Source of the DNA: Ignavibacteria bacterium UBA6906
GTDB lineage: Bacteria > Bacteroidota > Ignavibacteria > UBA10030 > UBA6906
Direction: 5' to 3'
DNA: 38,722 bases
Assembly: GCA_002451155.1 (NCBI GenBank)
Contig: DKBG01000016.1
Span: 15,201 to 53,922, forward strand
The notes beneath the pieces are model-generated. The model searched no databases. It saw nothing but the letters and a program-made list of their open reading frames with translations, and had not been told where the DNA came from. This document shows positions 25,396 to 33,446 of the stretch, piece by piece (the stretch's first letter is position 1; every line of letters starts with the position of its first letter). The translations under genes and the position numbers were made by a program.

Positions 25396-27609
25396 ATGGC
25401 CACAGCTTTCACCAACGAGCGACGACGGCAGTGGGGAACACGATTCGTGCTCATCGCGGCCGTCACGATGGGCATTGTGGTCCTGACCCAGGAGCCGATC
25501 CTCCGGCTGGGCGTGGTCGATCGTCTGGAGTTGTCACTCCTTGATTACCGGTACGCCCAGCGTGGACCGGTGCGCACACCCGCCGACACATCTGCAGTGG
25601 TTATCGTGGAGATTTCCCAGGATGCCTTCCGCTCCATCCCCGAGCGATATCCGTGGCCCCGATCACACTATGCCGCGCTTCTCCGTAATTTGAAACGGGC
25701 TGGCGCGCGGGTCGTTGCTTTCGACCTCATCTTTAGCGACGCGGACGGTATTGTGCCGGCCGATGATTCTCTTTTTCGATCCGCCATCAGGGAAACGGGC
25801 ATCACGGTGCTCGCAGGCAAGCGCGAGCAGGATAACCCGCTCTTTGTTCAGACGTCCGCGCGTCTGGACTTCGGAACCGTGTTCTTCGACGCTGACAGCT
25901 CTGTCGGCCTGGTGAACCTCCGGCCGGATGCTGACGGGATGTACCGGCTCTACAATGTCTCGTATGTCGTCGACACCTCGAACACACAGGGAATCCGAAT
26001 TCCCACTTTTGCCTTCGCCTGCCTGAATAAGTATTTCGGTCTCCCCCCGTTTACCACGCCCGAGCCGGCAGGCGGAGAGTTTCTCTACGCGGGCCGGCAT
26101 ATCCCCCGGTATGACCCGGCTTCTCTGTTGATCAATTTCTACGGACCGTCAGGCGCCTTTCCTCACGTGGCGTTTCAGGACGTACTTGATGATAGCGCGT
26201 TTGCCACCGTGGAAGAGTCCGGCACAGGAGAGCAGATCAATACGTTCAGTGACCCCGAATACGGCTATCTTTATGACGGAACCTTCCGTGATAAGATTGT
26301 GCTGGTGGGAGTAACCGTTCCGGAATACAAGGACCTTTTTCCCGTTTCACTCGGCCGGGGACAACAGCGGGGAGACAATCTGATGTACGGCGTTGAAATC
26401 CACGCGAACGTCATCGAGAATGTCCTCCGGGGAGATTTTTTGACGGTTCAATCGCTCCTTTCGCAGATCTTGATGATTGGAATCCTTACGACGTTTGCGT
26501 TCTTGGCCACATCGGGCATCAAGGTGTGGAAAACGCGGCATCATCTCCTGGTCGAGCTCACGGGCGTGCTCTTCGTGTGCGTCTTCATGGTGGGGATCGT
26601 TGCCCTGTCCATCCTACTGTTCACTCACGCGAGCTACGTTCTCTCCGTTACGCCCGCTCTGCTCTCCGTGGCTGGCGGGTATATCACCAGCACGGTGTAT
26701 CAATTTCTCACGGAGCGGAAGCAGCGTCTCCTGATCAAATCCATGTTCAGTACGTATGTCGATCCGGCAGTGGTGGATGAACTGATCGCGCATCCGGAAC
26801 GACTGGTTCTGGGGGGGAGACGGGAAGAGCTGACCGTTCTTTTTTCGGACATCGAAGGGTTTACGACGTTTTCCCAACATATGGAGCCGGAAAAGCTTGT
26901 CGCCCTTCTCAATGAGTATCTCAGCACAATGTCGGAGGTGATCTTCCATCACCGCGGTACAGTCGACAAATATGAGGGAGATGCCATCATGGCATTCTGG
27001 GGGGCGCCGGTTCCAGTGAGGGATCACTCGCTGCAGGCATGTTTGAGCGCTCTGCAGATGATTGAGGCGCTACGGGAGCTGAATGACCGCTGGCGTGGCC
27101 AGGAAAGGCCGCATATAGGTATCCGTATCGGGATTAATACGGGCTCGATGGTAGTCGGGAATATGGGGTCGGCGGGAAAGTTTGCCTATACCGTGATCGG
27201 AGACAGTGTCAATCTTGCATCCCGTCTGGAGGGCGCCAACAAGGAGTACCGCACGGCAATCATGGTCAGCGAGAGAACCTACGAGCAGGTGAAGACCAGA
27301 ATCCTCTGCAGAAAACTGGACAGAATTGCCGTAAAAGGCCGCTCGGAACCGGTAACAACGTATGAGCTTCTCCAGCCGCTCGATCGCCCGGTGGACCCAG
27401 GCCTGAGAGCGTTTCTGTCGCTGTACGAGGAAGCATTGGAGCGCTATTTTGCGCGAGAGTGGGAGGCCGCAGCGCGTACGTTTGAGCGGGCCATCAGCCT
27501 CCGACCGGACGATAAACCCGCCGATCTCTATCGGTCCCGTTGTACCACCTACCGGCTGACACCGCCTCCGGATTCATGGGATGGTGTGTTCGTTCTACAG
27601 TCCAAATAA
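25396..27609 (+). CDS. CHASE2-domain class III adenylate/guanylate cyclase
   Basis: A membrane cyclase of 737 residues. TM1 (about 17-33) is followed by a periplasmic CHASE2 sensor domain (about 40-345; AFDLIFSDAD and DKIVLVG are typical). Three membrane helices (about 354-432) and a cytoplasmic class III catalytic domain (about 475-640) follow. Metal-binding Asp485 (FSDIEGFT) and Asp529 (GDAIMAFWG), substrate Lys525, and transition-state Asn606 and Arg610 (SVNLASRLE) are all present, so it should be active. Thr599 occupies the second base-specifying position, as in class IIIb enzymes; cAMP is the likely product, not proven. A short TPR-like tail closes the protein. It starts three bases after the barrel gene without its own Shine-Dalgarno site, implying translational coupling. 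Confidence 0.93.
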   Translation: MATAFTNERRRQWGTRFVLIAAVTMGIVVLTQEPILRLGVVDRLELSLLDYRYAQRGPVRTPADTSAVVIVEISQDAFRSIPERYPWPRSHYAALLRNLKRAGARVVAFDLIFSDADGIVPADDSLFRSAIRETGITVLAGKREQDNPLFVQTSARLDFGTVFFDADSSVGLVNLRPDADGMYRLYNVSYVVDTSNTQGIRIPTFAFACLNKYFGLPPFTTPEPAGGEFLYAGRHIPRYDPASLLINFYGPSGAFPHVAFQDVLDDSAFATVEESGTGEQINTFSDPEYGYLYDGTFRDKIVLVGVTVPEYKDLFPVSLGRGQQRGDNLMYGVEIHANVIENVLRGDFLTVQSLLSQILMIGILTTFAFLATSGIKVWKTRHHLLVELTGVLFVCVFMVGIVALSILLFTHASYVLSVTPALLSVAGGYITSTVYQFLTERKQRLLIKSMFSTYVDPAVVDELIAHPERLVLGGRREELTVLFSDIEGFTTFSQHMEPEKLVALLNEYLSTMSEVIFHHRGTVDKYEGDAIMAFWGAPVPVRDHSLQACLSALQMIEALRELNDRWRGQERPHIGIRIGINTGSMVVGNMGSAGKFAYTVIGDSVNLASRLEGANKEYRTAIMVSERTYEQVKTRILCRKLDRIAVKGRSEPVTTYELLQPLDRPVDPGLRAFLSLYEEALERYFAREWEAAARTFERAISLRPDDKPADLYRSRCTTYRLTPPPDSWDGVFVLQSK

Positions 27610-27610
27610 T

Positions 27611-28174
27611 TCACCACCGCAGCGCCGCGATAAATCTTTCCATAACCACTGCGAGGGAAGCCCCCTGGCCACGCTCTTGTTTGGACCGCAAAGCCGTCAG
27701 CGTGTACACCCGTGTTCCCGTGTCAAGGAGGGTCACCTGGAGCGTGTCGCGGCCCTCTGACGCCAGAAGAGCGTACCGGCAGGTCATTGTTCCATTCAAT
27801 GGGACCAGTGCTGGTGCTTCGATCAGAACCGCACCACGGTCGCCCGCTGTCAGAGAGATCAGCAGTTGTGCGAGCTGCAACAACTTCTCACCTGCGATTT
27901 CCTCTCTCGCTCCATGATCCAGGCTGACTTCATCTACCACAATCGTAGCACCATAATCCGCGCGCATGAGCCAGATTGCATGTCCAATCGCCTGAGAATC
28001 CGCGGAGGCATCAAACCACCCGACGGGAAGCCGGTATTGAAGCCCGCCGTCACGTGAGACACTGTAGGGTGTGTTCAGTACAGCCGGGGATATTCTGGAT
28101 GTGGACGCACAGCCGGAGAAGAGTGATACGAGAAGCATGACGACCGACAGCTCACGCGAAGGCCGATGTCTCAT
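27611..28174 (-). CDS. Predicted lipoprotein of unknown function
   Basis: A 187-residue protein whose signal ends in a good lipobox, LFSGC, making Cys22 the lipidated residue. It is a candidate substrate for the LspA encoded in this window. The mature part begins with a YRLPVGWFDAS segment like those of exported proteins handling small ligands, followed by mixed alpha/beta sequence; I recognise no family. It starts three bases after the PorV/PorQ-like gene and is the last gene of the lon-dnaX run. Its stop codon is separated by one base from the stop of the convergent cyclase gene. Confidence 0.78.
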   Translation of the reverse strand: MRHRPSRELSVVMLLVSLFSGCASTSRISPAVLNTPYSVSRDGGLQYRLPVGWFDASADSQAIGHAIWLMRADYGATIVVDEVSLDHGAREEIAGEKLLQLAQLLISLTAGDRGAVLIEAPALVPLNGTMTCRYALLASEGRDTLQVTLLDTGTRVYTLTALRSKQERGQGASLAVVMERFIAALRW

Positions 28175-28177
28175 CGT

Positions 28178-29203
28178 CTACTCCTCCGCGCGCTTGAACT
28201 CATCGGTCTCGAGTGTGAACATAAGGGAAATGCGGTGGGTGTTTCCGAGCTGGTAGAGGCCGTCGAATTTGGCAAAGGAGTAATCGATATTCAGCTTCGG
28301 CAGGTGGATTCCCGCTCCCAGTGTCAGCTGCTTGATGTCGCTGTAACCAGCACGCAGCGCAAACAGATCGCGAAACTGATATTCAAGACCAGCCCGAATA
28401 TCCGCACTCACCGGGCCAAAATTGAACGTGGACGCAAACTGCCGGTTTTCGAATCGAATATCCATATCCGCCGCTGGTCGGAAGAAACCGCCAAGCGCCG
28501 TAATCTGATATGCCGCACCGAATTTCAGCGTTGGAGAAATGAGCTCGTTCCGCCCGGTGTCCCAAGCCAGAAAGGTCGTGGTGATATCCTGGGCATGGAG
28601 GCCGAGTGCAAGGTGCTCCACAGGAGAATACCAGAACCCTACATCGAATCCGACACCAGTCGCCCCGTGGTCGCCCAGGGACCGGCGTACAAGTTTCACA
28701 TTCGCTCCGTATGAAAACTCTGAAGAGACCGATCGTGCATAGGTGAACAGGAAGGCCCAGTCCGCAGCATTAAAGTAGGTGACTCGAGAAGGGTCAATTC
28801 TGCTGAACTGATCAAGGTTGGTGATCGGGTTGCCATCAATGTCGAGGCCCGCAGAACGCGTGTCCGGAATCTCGTCAACCCCAAGACGAATCACGCTCAG
28901 GCCGAGACTGGCGGACGTCCCGAACGGCAGGGCGATAGCTGCATAATCGTGGTTGACGAGGCTCCCGAACTGTTCATCGTGCATGAGCATAAATTCAGGA
29001 TACCTGATCTTGGCCAGTCCGGCAGGATTCCAGTATCCGGCCGTGACATCCGCCGCCAGGGCGACATATGCACTCCCCATTCCGAGAGCACGCCCTCCAA
29101 CCCCCAGCGACAGAAACTCCCCCGCATACTTGCCCACTGTGGTCTGGCCTGTCGCACACCACAGGGGGATACTGCCCAGGATAAGGAACCCTTTCAACTT
29201 CAT
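28178..29203 (-). CDS. PorV/PorQ family outer-membrane barrel protein
   Basis: A 341-residue exported protein with a signal peptide (MKLKGFLILGSIPLWCATGQ). The mature N-terminus is the hallmark of the PorV/PorQ (UPF0164, FadL-related) family: GEFLSLGVGGRALGMGSAYV, then AALADVTAGYWNPAGL-type sequence with the conserved YWNPAGLA. The rest alternates barrel strands. In Bacteroidetes, PorV shuttles type IX secretion substrates, but many paralogues in Ignavibacteria have no known role and no other T9SS gene is seen here. The ATG at 29203 has AAGGGG about seven bases upstream. It lies 65 nt after dnaX and three bases before the lipoprotein gene. Confidence 0.85.
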   Translation of the reverse strand: MKLKGFLILGSIPLWCATGQTTVGKYAGEFLSLGVGGRALGMGSAYVALAADVTAGYWNPAGLAKIRYPEFMLMHDEQFGSLVNHDYAAIALPFGTSASLGLSVIRLGVDEIPDTRSAGLDIDGNPITNLDQFSRIDPSRVTYFNAADWAFLFTYARSVSSEFSYGANVKLVRRSLGDHGATGVGFDVGFWYSPVEHLALGLHAQDITTTFLAWDTGRNELISPTLKFGAAYQITALGGFFRPAADMDIRFENRQFASTFNFGPVSADIRAGLEYQFRDLFALRAGYSDIKQLTLGAGIHLPKLNIDYSFAKFDGLYQLGNTHRISLMFTLETDEFKRAEE

Positions 29204-29268
29204 CACATGCCCCTTCTCGCCCACTCCAACCTCATCACAAGGTCCGAAAATCACACATCAGCTGCAAT

Positions 29269-30894
29269 TCACTCCAGCGGCTCCGCACCCAGCTCCCTTT
29301 TCATTGCTGCAATGATCGGGTGTTCCTCCGATTCCGGGCCGGACTGCCCCCCGGTGCTCGCATCGCCATCCGAACCGGCAGTCTCCTCCCCGGGAACAAG
29401 TTCTGCCTCGATCCGGCCCGGCACGTTGAACACTCGACCAACCAGATTTGACAGAAACTCTCTATTTCTCAGAATGGCGGAGCGCTCAAAGTCGTTCGAA
29501 CATCCGAGGCAGATGATATTCCCCCGAATTGCATAGAGGCGCGTTGATTCAAGCACCGACCCTAACGAGATGCGCTGTCTTCGAACTTCTGCAAGATATT
29601 CTCCCCACCGGGATCGCACTTCCGCATCGGAGAGCACCTTTCCCGCCGATCCCGCTGCTGCATGAGGAAGATTCGGCATCACGGTTCGACCGGCGGACTG
29701 GACGGGCGACGCACTGCCGGCGGCAGACTCTTCACCTGCCGCTTTTCCCAGAAAGTTTTTTTTTAGCGCTTCCACGCTGTCCAGCAATGTACCGATCTCC
29801 TGGGCCCGCGGAAGACCGATCAGCTGAACCATGTCCGCCTCAACCCTGAAGCGGGGTTGTGCACTCCATCGAATCGCCGACTCCGTTCCCGCGATCAGAC
29901 GCTGGAATCGAAGAAGGTCTGCGGGTGTGAAGCGACCCGCTTCCTGAGCATACCGCTTCCGGTACACATCAGAGGCCTCGATCAGCTCGGTCGACCCTGT
30001 TGTCCTGCTGACCAGCAGGTTTCGGAAATGCTCCTGGAGCCCGGCCAAAAAATCTTTCACATCATGGCCCTGGCGGAAAATCTCATCCACAAGCTCCAGC
30101 CCCCCTCTGGCATTCCCCGTGTCAATATAGTCTGTTACCCGGAAGTAGACTTCCTGGTCGACGATGTTTAACGCATCCAGAATTTGCCGATGGGTGATCG
30201 CTCGTCCAATAAGGGACACGACCTGGTCGAACATGCTCTGGGCATCACGGAGAGATCCATCGCCCTTCCGTGCAATGAGCATCAACGACTCCTCATCGAT
30301 AGCTATCTTTTCCTCGCCTGCAATCCCGGCAAGGTTGGCGATAATTTCCTGGATGGCAATTCGTCTGAAATCAAACCGCTGACACCGCGAGAGAATCGTC
30401 TGGGGAACCTTGTGGATTTCCGTCGTGGCGAAGATAAACATCACGTGCGACGGCGGCTCCTCCAGGGTCTTCAGGAGGGCGTTGAACGACTCCCGCGTGA
30501 GCATGTGCACTTCATCGATGATGTAGATCTTGAAGCGCCCCTTCGCGGGAGTGTAGCGTACGGACTCGCGCAGATTTCTTATTTCGTCGATGCCCCGGTT
30601 CGACGCACCATCAATTTCCAGGACATCAAAACTCGTCCCATCGGTGATCTCCCGGCAGATGTCGCATTCATTGTCAGGATTGGCCTCACGTGGATGACGG
30701 CAGTTCACTGCTTTGGCCAGAAGACGGGCGGTTGTCGTCTTCCCGACGCCACGCGGGCCGCTGAAGAGGTAGGCGTGTGCCAGACGCCCGGTGGCAATGG
30801 CATTCCGGAGGGTCTGTGTCACGTGTCCCTGGCCTACAACATCCTCAAAGACCATGGGACGCCATTTCCGCGCCGTGACGACATAGTCACTCAT
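29269..30894 (-). CDS. dnaX: DNA polymerase III subunits gamma/tau
   Basis: Clamp-loader ATPase of the replisome. The 541-residue full-length (tau) reading has Walker A GPRGVGKTTT (46-55), the zinc module with Cys65, Cys77 and Cys80, Walker B IIDEVH (125-130), the SRC arginine-finger motif (169-171), and domain III to about residue 365. A less conserved tau tail follows. A nine-A run at codons 377-380 is followed by a -1-frame stop and a hairpin, so a gamma-like product of about 387 residues is predicted as well (separate entry). The ATG overlaps the lon stop in an ATGA tetranucleotide. Confidence 0.97.
   Translation of the reverse strand: MSDYVVTARKWRPMVFEDVVGQGHVTQTLRNAIATGRLAHAYLFSGPRGVGKTTTARLLAKAVNCRHPREANPDNECDICREITDGTSFDVLEIDGASNRGIDEIRNLRESVRYTPAKGRFKIYIIDEVHMLTRESFNALLKTLEEPPSHVMFIFATTEIHKVPQTILSRCQRFDFRRIAIQEIIANLAGIAGEEKIAIDEESLMLIARKGDGSLRDAQSMFDQVVSLIGRAITHRQILDALNIVDQEVYFRVTDYIDTGNARGGLELVDEIFRQGHDVKDFLAGLQEHFRNLLVSRTTGSTELIEASDVYRKRYAQEAGRFTPADLLRFQRLIAGTESAIRWSAQPRFRVEADMVQLIGLPRAQEIGTLLDSVEALKKNFLGKAAGEESAAGSASPVQSAGRTVMPNLPHAAAGSAGKVLSDAEVRSRWGEYLAEVRRQRISLGSVLESTRLYAIRGNIICLGCSNDFERSAILRNREFLSNLVGRVFNVPGRIEAELVPGEETAGSDGDASTGGQSGPESEEHPIIAAMKRELGAEPLE
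29720..29764 (-). promoter_or_regulatory. Predicted dnaX frameshift/slippage signal
   Basis: On the coding strand an A9 run (29764 down to 29756) reads CTA AAA AAA AAC in the zero frame (Leu377-Lys-Lys-Asn380). A -1 shift gives seven or eight foreign residues and a TGA at 29734-29732. Thirteen bases after the run, GCGGCAG (29742-29736) pairs perfectly with CTGCCGC (29726-29720) around a 9-nt loop. Slippery A-run, early -1 stop and downstream stem are the three elements of known dnaX recoding sites (E. coli translational, Thermus transcriptional slippage). Confidence 0.7.
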
Positions 30895-33296
30895 GATTTC
30901 CTCGTCCGCATCCGCCGCCTGCTGCCAAACACATGCGGAAGCGCGTCTTCGATTTTTCCGATTGGAACAATCGAGAGACCTTCCTTCACGCGCGCCGGGA
31001 TATCAGCAAGATCTTTGACGTTCTCTTCCGGAATAAGCACCGTTACAATGCCGCTCCGCTGTGCCGCGATGAGTTTTTCGTTCAGCCCGCCTATTGCCAG
31101 AACATCCCCACGCAGCGTGATTTCACCGGTCATCGCAACGTCGCCGCGGGCCGGCAGCCCGCTGATCGACGAATAGAGTGCCATCGCCATTGTCAATCCT
31201 GCGGATGGTCCGTCCTTCGGGATGGAGCCCTCCGGAAGATGGATGTGGATCTCTTTCCCCCGGTAGAATGTGGGGGGGAGTCCCATTGTCTTGGCCTCTG
31301 CGCGAAGGTAGCTCAGCGCGGCCTGGCCGGATTCCTTCATGACATCCCCCAGCTGTCCGGTCAGGGTCAACTTTTCGTGCCCACCCATGATGGTCACGTC
31401 AACATTAAGGATATCGCCGCCAACACTCGTCCATGCAAGGCCGGTTACAGAGCCGATTCGGTTATTCTCGCGGCGTGGACGGTTCCGGAACCGCGGAACA
31501 CCGAGGTATCCTTCGATTCTCTCCGGCGTCACCGTGAGCGATGGCTGGCGTTTCACTCTTCCCCTCTTCCGACCATTCAGAACGATATCCTTTGCCACCT
31601 TTCTGCACACGCTTGCGATCTCGCGTTCCAGATTGCGAACGCCAGCCTCTCGGGTATATCCGGTGATGATCGTGTCAACCGCATCGTCACGGATACGGAC
31701 GGCCTCCGCCGAAAGACCGTGCTCGGCAAGTTGCTTCGGGATGATATGGCGACGGGCAATTTCCCGTTTGTCGTACTGGAGATACCCGGGGAGTTCGATG
31801 ATCTCCATGCGATCTTGAAGCGGCAGCGGAATCGCATACCGCACGTTTGCGGTAGTAATGAACATCACATGGGAGAGATCATACTCAACATCCAAATAAT
31901 GATCGCTGAAGGAGGAGTTCTGCTCTGGATCAAGCACTTCAAGCAGAGCTGATGACGGATCTCCCCGGAAATCCATGCTCATCTTATCCACTTCATCAAG
32001 AAGAATCAGTGGATTAATGACTCCCGCACGTTTCATCGACTGGACAATCTTTCCAGGCATAGAGCCAATGTAGGTCCTTCGATGCCCCCTGATTTCAGCT
32101 TCATCCCGTATACCACCGAGGGATATGCGGACAAGGGTTCTGCCGATGGCCCGGGCAATCGACTTCGCCAGAGACGTCTTCCCCACGCCGGGCGGACCGA
32201 CAAAGCAGAGAATCTGCCCCTTGATTTCCTTCACAAGATTCAGGACGGCAATATGTTCAAGAATACGCTCTTTCGGTTTCTCCAGGCCGAAGTGGTCTTC
32301 ATCAAGGATGGTCCGGACGTGATCAACATCCAAGTTGTCTCTGGTCCTCTTATGCCAGGGAACCCCGACCATCCAGTCGAGGTAGCCGCGAATAACTGCA
32401 AATTCGGGGGAAAGCGGAGGCGTCTTCTTCAGTTTCCCGAATTCCTCCAGCGCCTTTGCGTCAGCATCCTTCGGCATACGCGCTTTCTTGATTTCTTCCC
32501 TCAGCTTTACCAGCTCCGGAGAGGTTTCATCATCCCCGAGCTCGTCCTGAAGGATCCGGATCTGCTCCTGGATGAAGAATTTTCGCTGCGACCGGGCAAT
32601 ATTATCATGAACCTTCCCGTCAATTTCCCGCTCAATCTTGAGCACGTCGTTCTCTGAATTGAGAATCCTGATCACCTCATGGAGCTGCTCCCGAATGGCT
32701 CGTACACGCAGAATTCCTTGTTTTACCTCAACACTCTGAAGAATGCTCGAGGCAATATAAAAGAGCTTCCGCTGCGGCTCCTTGATGTTTTCAAGCGCCA
32801 CGAGAACTTCACTCGGGATATTCCGGTTCAGGTGAACGTATTCTCCAAACAGGCTGGCTGCGTGTCTCAATAGAGCATCGATTTCCGAATCCATTTCTAT
32901 CGGCGCAGTCATGAAATCCAGCTCCGCCTCAAGGTAGCGGGCATTCGGCACCCATTGTCGGACGGACGCCTGAAGGAGTCCGTCAACAAGGATTTTCATT
33001 AATCCGTTCGGGAGTTTCAGGATCTGGACGATTTTGGCAATGGTCCCATCCAGATATACATCGTCGGACCCCGGTTCTTCCGTGGTGGAACTCTTCTGTG
33101 CTGCAAGGAAGATGAATTTTTCTCTCTCCAGGGCTTCGTTCACGGCCCGGAGAGACGATTCCCTCCCCACGAGGACAGGAAAGATCATCGACGGAAACAC
33201 AACAACGTCACGAAGGGGGAGAACGGGAAGCGTGTCGGGAATTGCGTCCGCATGTTCCCGGGATGGCGTATGGGATGTCTGTAAATCCGAATTCAT
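30891..33296 (-). CDS. lon: ATP-dependent protease Lon (LonA)
   Basis: A cytoplasmic AAA+ serine protease that degrades misfolded and specific regulatory proteins. At 801 residues it has the LonA order: N-terminal substrate domain (about 23-215), a coiled-coil linker, and the ATPase with Walker A GPPGVGKT (367-374). The C-terminal protease domain has catalytic Ser698 in KDGPSAG and Lys741 in NEK; their 43-residue spacing equals that of E. coli Ser679/Lys722. The ribosome-binding site is poor (GGAG about 15 bases before the ATG). It is the first gene of the lon-dnaX-PorV-lipoprotein run and has a strong promoter overlapped by a palindrome, so it is likely regulated. Confidence 0.97.
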   Translation of the reverse strand: MNSDLQTSHTPSREHADAIPDTLPVLPLRDVVVFPSMIFPVLVGRESSLRAVNEALEREKFIFLAAQKSSTTEEPGSDDVYLDGTIAKIVQILKLPNGLMKILVDGLLQASVRQWVPNARYLEAELDFMTAPIEMDSEIDALLRHAASLFGEYVHLNRNIPSEVLVALENIKEPQRKLFYIASSILQSVEVKQGILRVRAIREQLHEVIRILNSENDVLKIEREIDGKVHDNIARSQRKFFIQEQIRILQDELGDDETSPELVKLREEIKKARMPKDADAKALEEFGKLKKTPPLSPEFAVIRGYLDWMVGVPWHKRTRDNLDVDHVRTILDEDHFGLEKPKERILEHIAVLNLVKEIKGQILCFVGPPGVGKTSLAKSIARAIGRTLVRISLGGIRDEAEIRGHRRTYIGSMPGKIVQSMKRAGVINPLILLDEVDKMSMDFRGDPSSALLEVLDPEQNSSFSDHYLDVEYDLSHVMFITTANVRYAIPLPLQDRMEIIELPGYLQYDKREIARRHIIPKQLAEHGLSAEAVRIRDDAVDTIITGYTREAGVRNLEREIASVCRKVAKDIVLNGRKRGRVKRQPSLTVTPERIEGYLGVPRFRNRPRRENNRIGSVTGLAWTSVGGDILNVDVTIMGGHEKLTLTGQLGDVMKESGQAALSYLRAEAKTMGLPPTFYRGKEIHIHLPEGSIPKDGPSAGLTMAMALYSSISGLPARGDVAMTGEITLRGDVLAIGGLNEKLIAAQRSGIVTVLIPEENVKDLADIPARVKEGLSIVPIGKIEDALPHVFGSRRRMRTRKS

Positions 33297-33321
33297 AATC
33301 GGAACAACCGACTCCAGATAG

Positions 33322-33348
33322 AAAAAGGTGTCATAGTGACACCTTTTT
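33322..33348. promoter_or_regulatory. Perfect palindrome over the lon transcription start (candidate operator)
   Basis: AAAAAGGTGTCA (33322-33333) and TGACACCTTTTT (33337-33348) are exact 12-bp complements separated by three bases. The element begins two bases after the lon -10 box, so it covers the expected start point. It does not match the CIRCE or HAIR heat-shock operators. It also has the look of an intrinsic terminator (stem plus T-run), but it lies downstream of the lon promoter and so would stop lon itself; attenuation is the alternative to operator. Confidence 0.6.
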
Positions 33349-33349
33349 T

Positions 33350-33378
33350 AGTATACCAAGATAATCTCCGTTTGTCAA
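33350..33378 (-). promoter_or_regulatory. Strong sigma70-type promoter of lon
   Basis: Consensus TTGACA (33373-33378) and TATACT (33350-33355; five of six) are separated by the ideal 17 bp on the minus strand. The start would be near 33343, leaving a leader of about 47 nt. It is the best promoter in the window and drives lon and probably dnaX and the two genes after it. Confidence 0.75.
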
Positions 33379-33446
33379 GCACCACAACCGCACACGGTTT
33401 TACCGCGATGACCGGCTGCACGGTTCGCGGTACTTCGTGACGGTCC

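Noticed and set aside
30184..31952. Plus-strand open frames opposite dnaX and lon
   Set aside because: Both strands are open because of GC-rich codon use; dnaX and lon carry complete motif sets.
33322..33348. Intrinsic terminator for the anti-sigma gene
   Set aside because: The stem and T-run fit, but it lies downstream of the strong lon promoter and would block lon. An operator or attenuator is more consistent.
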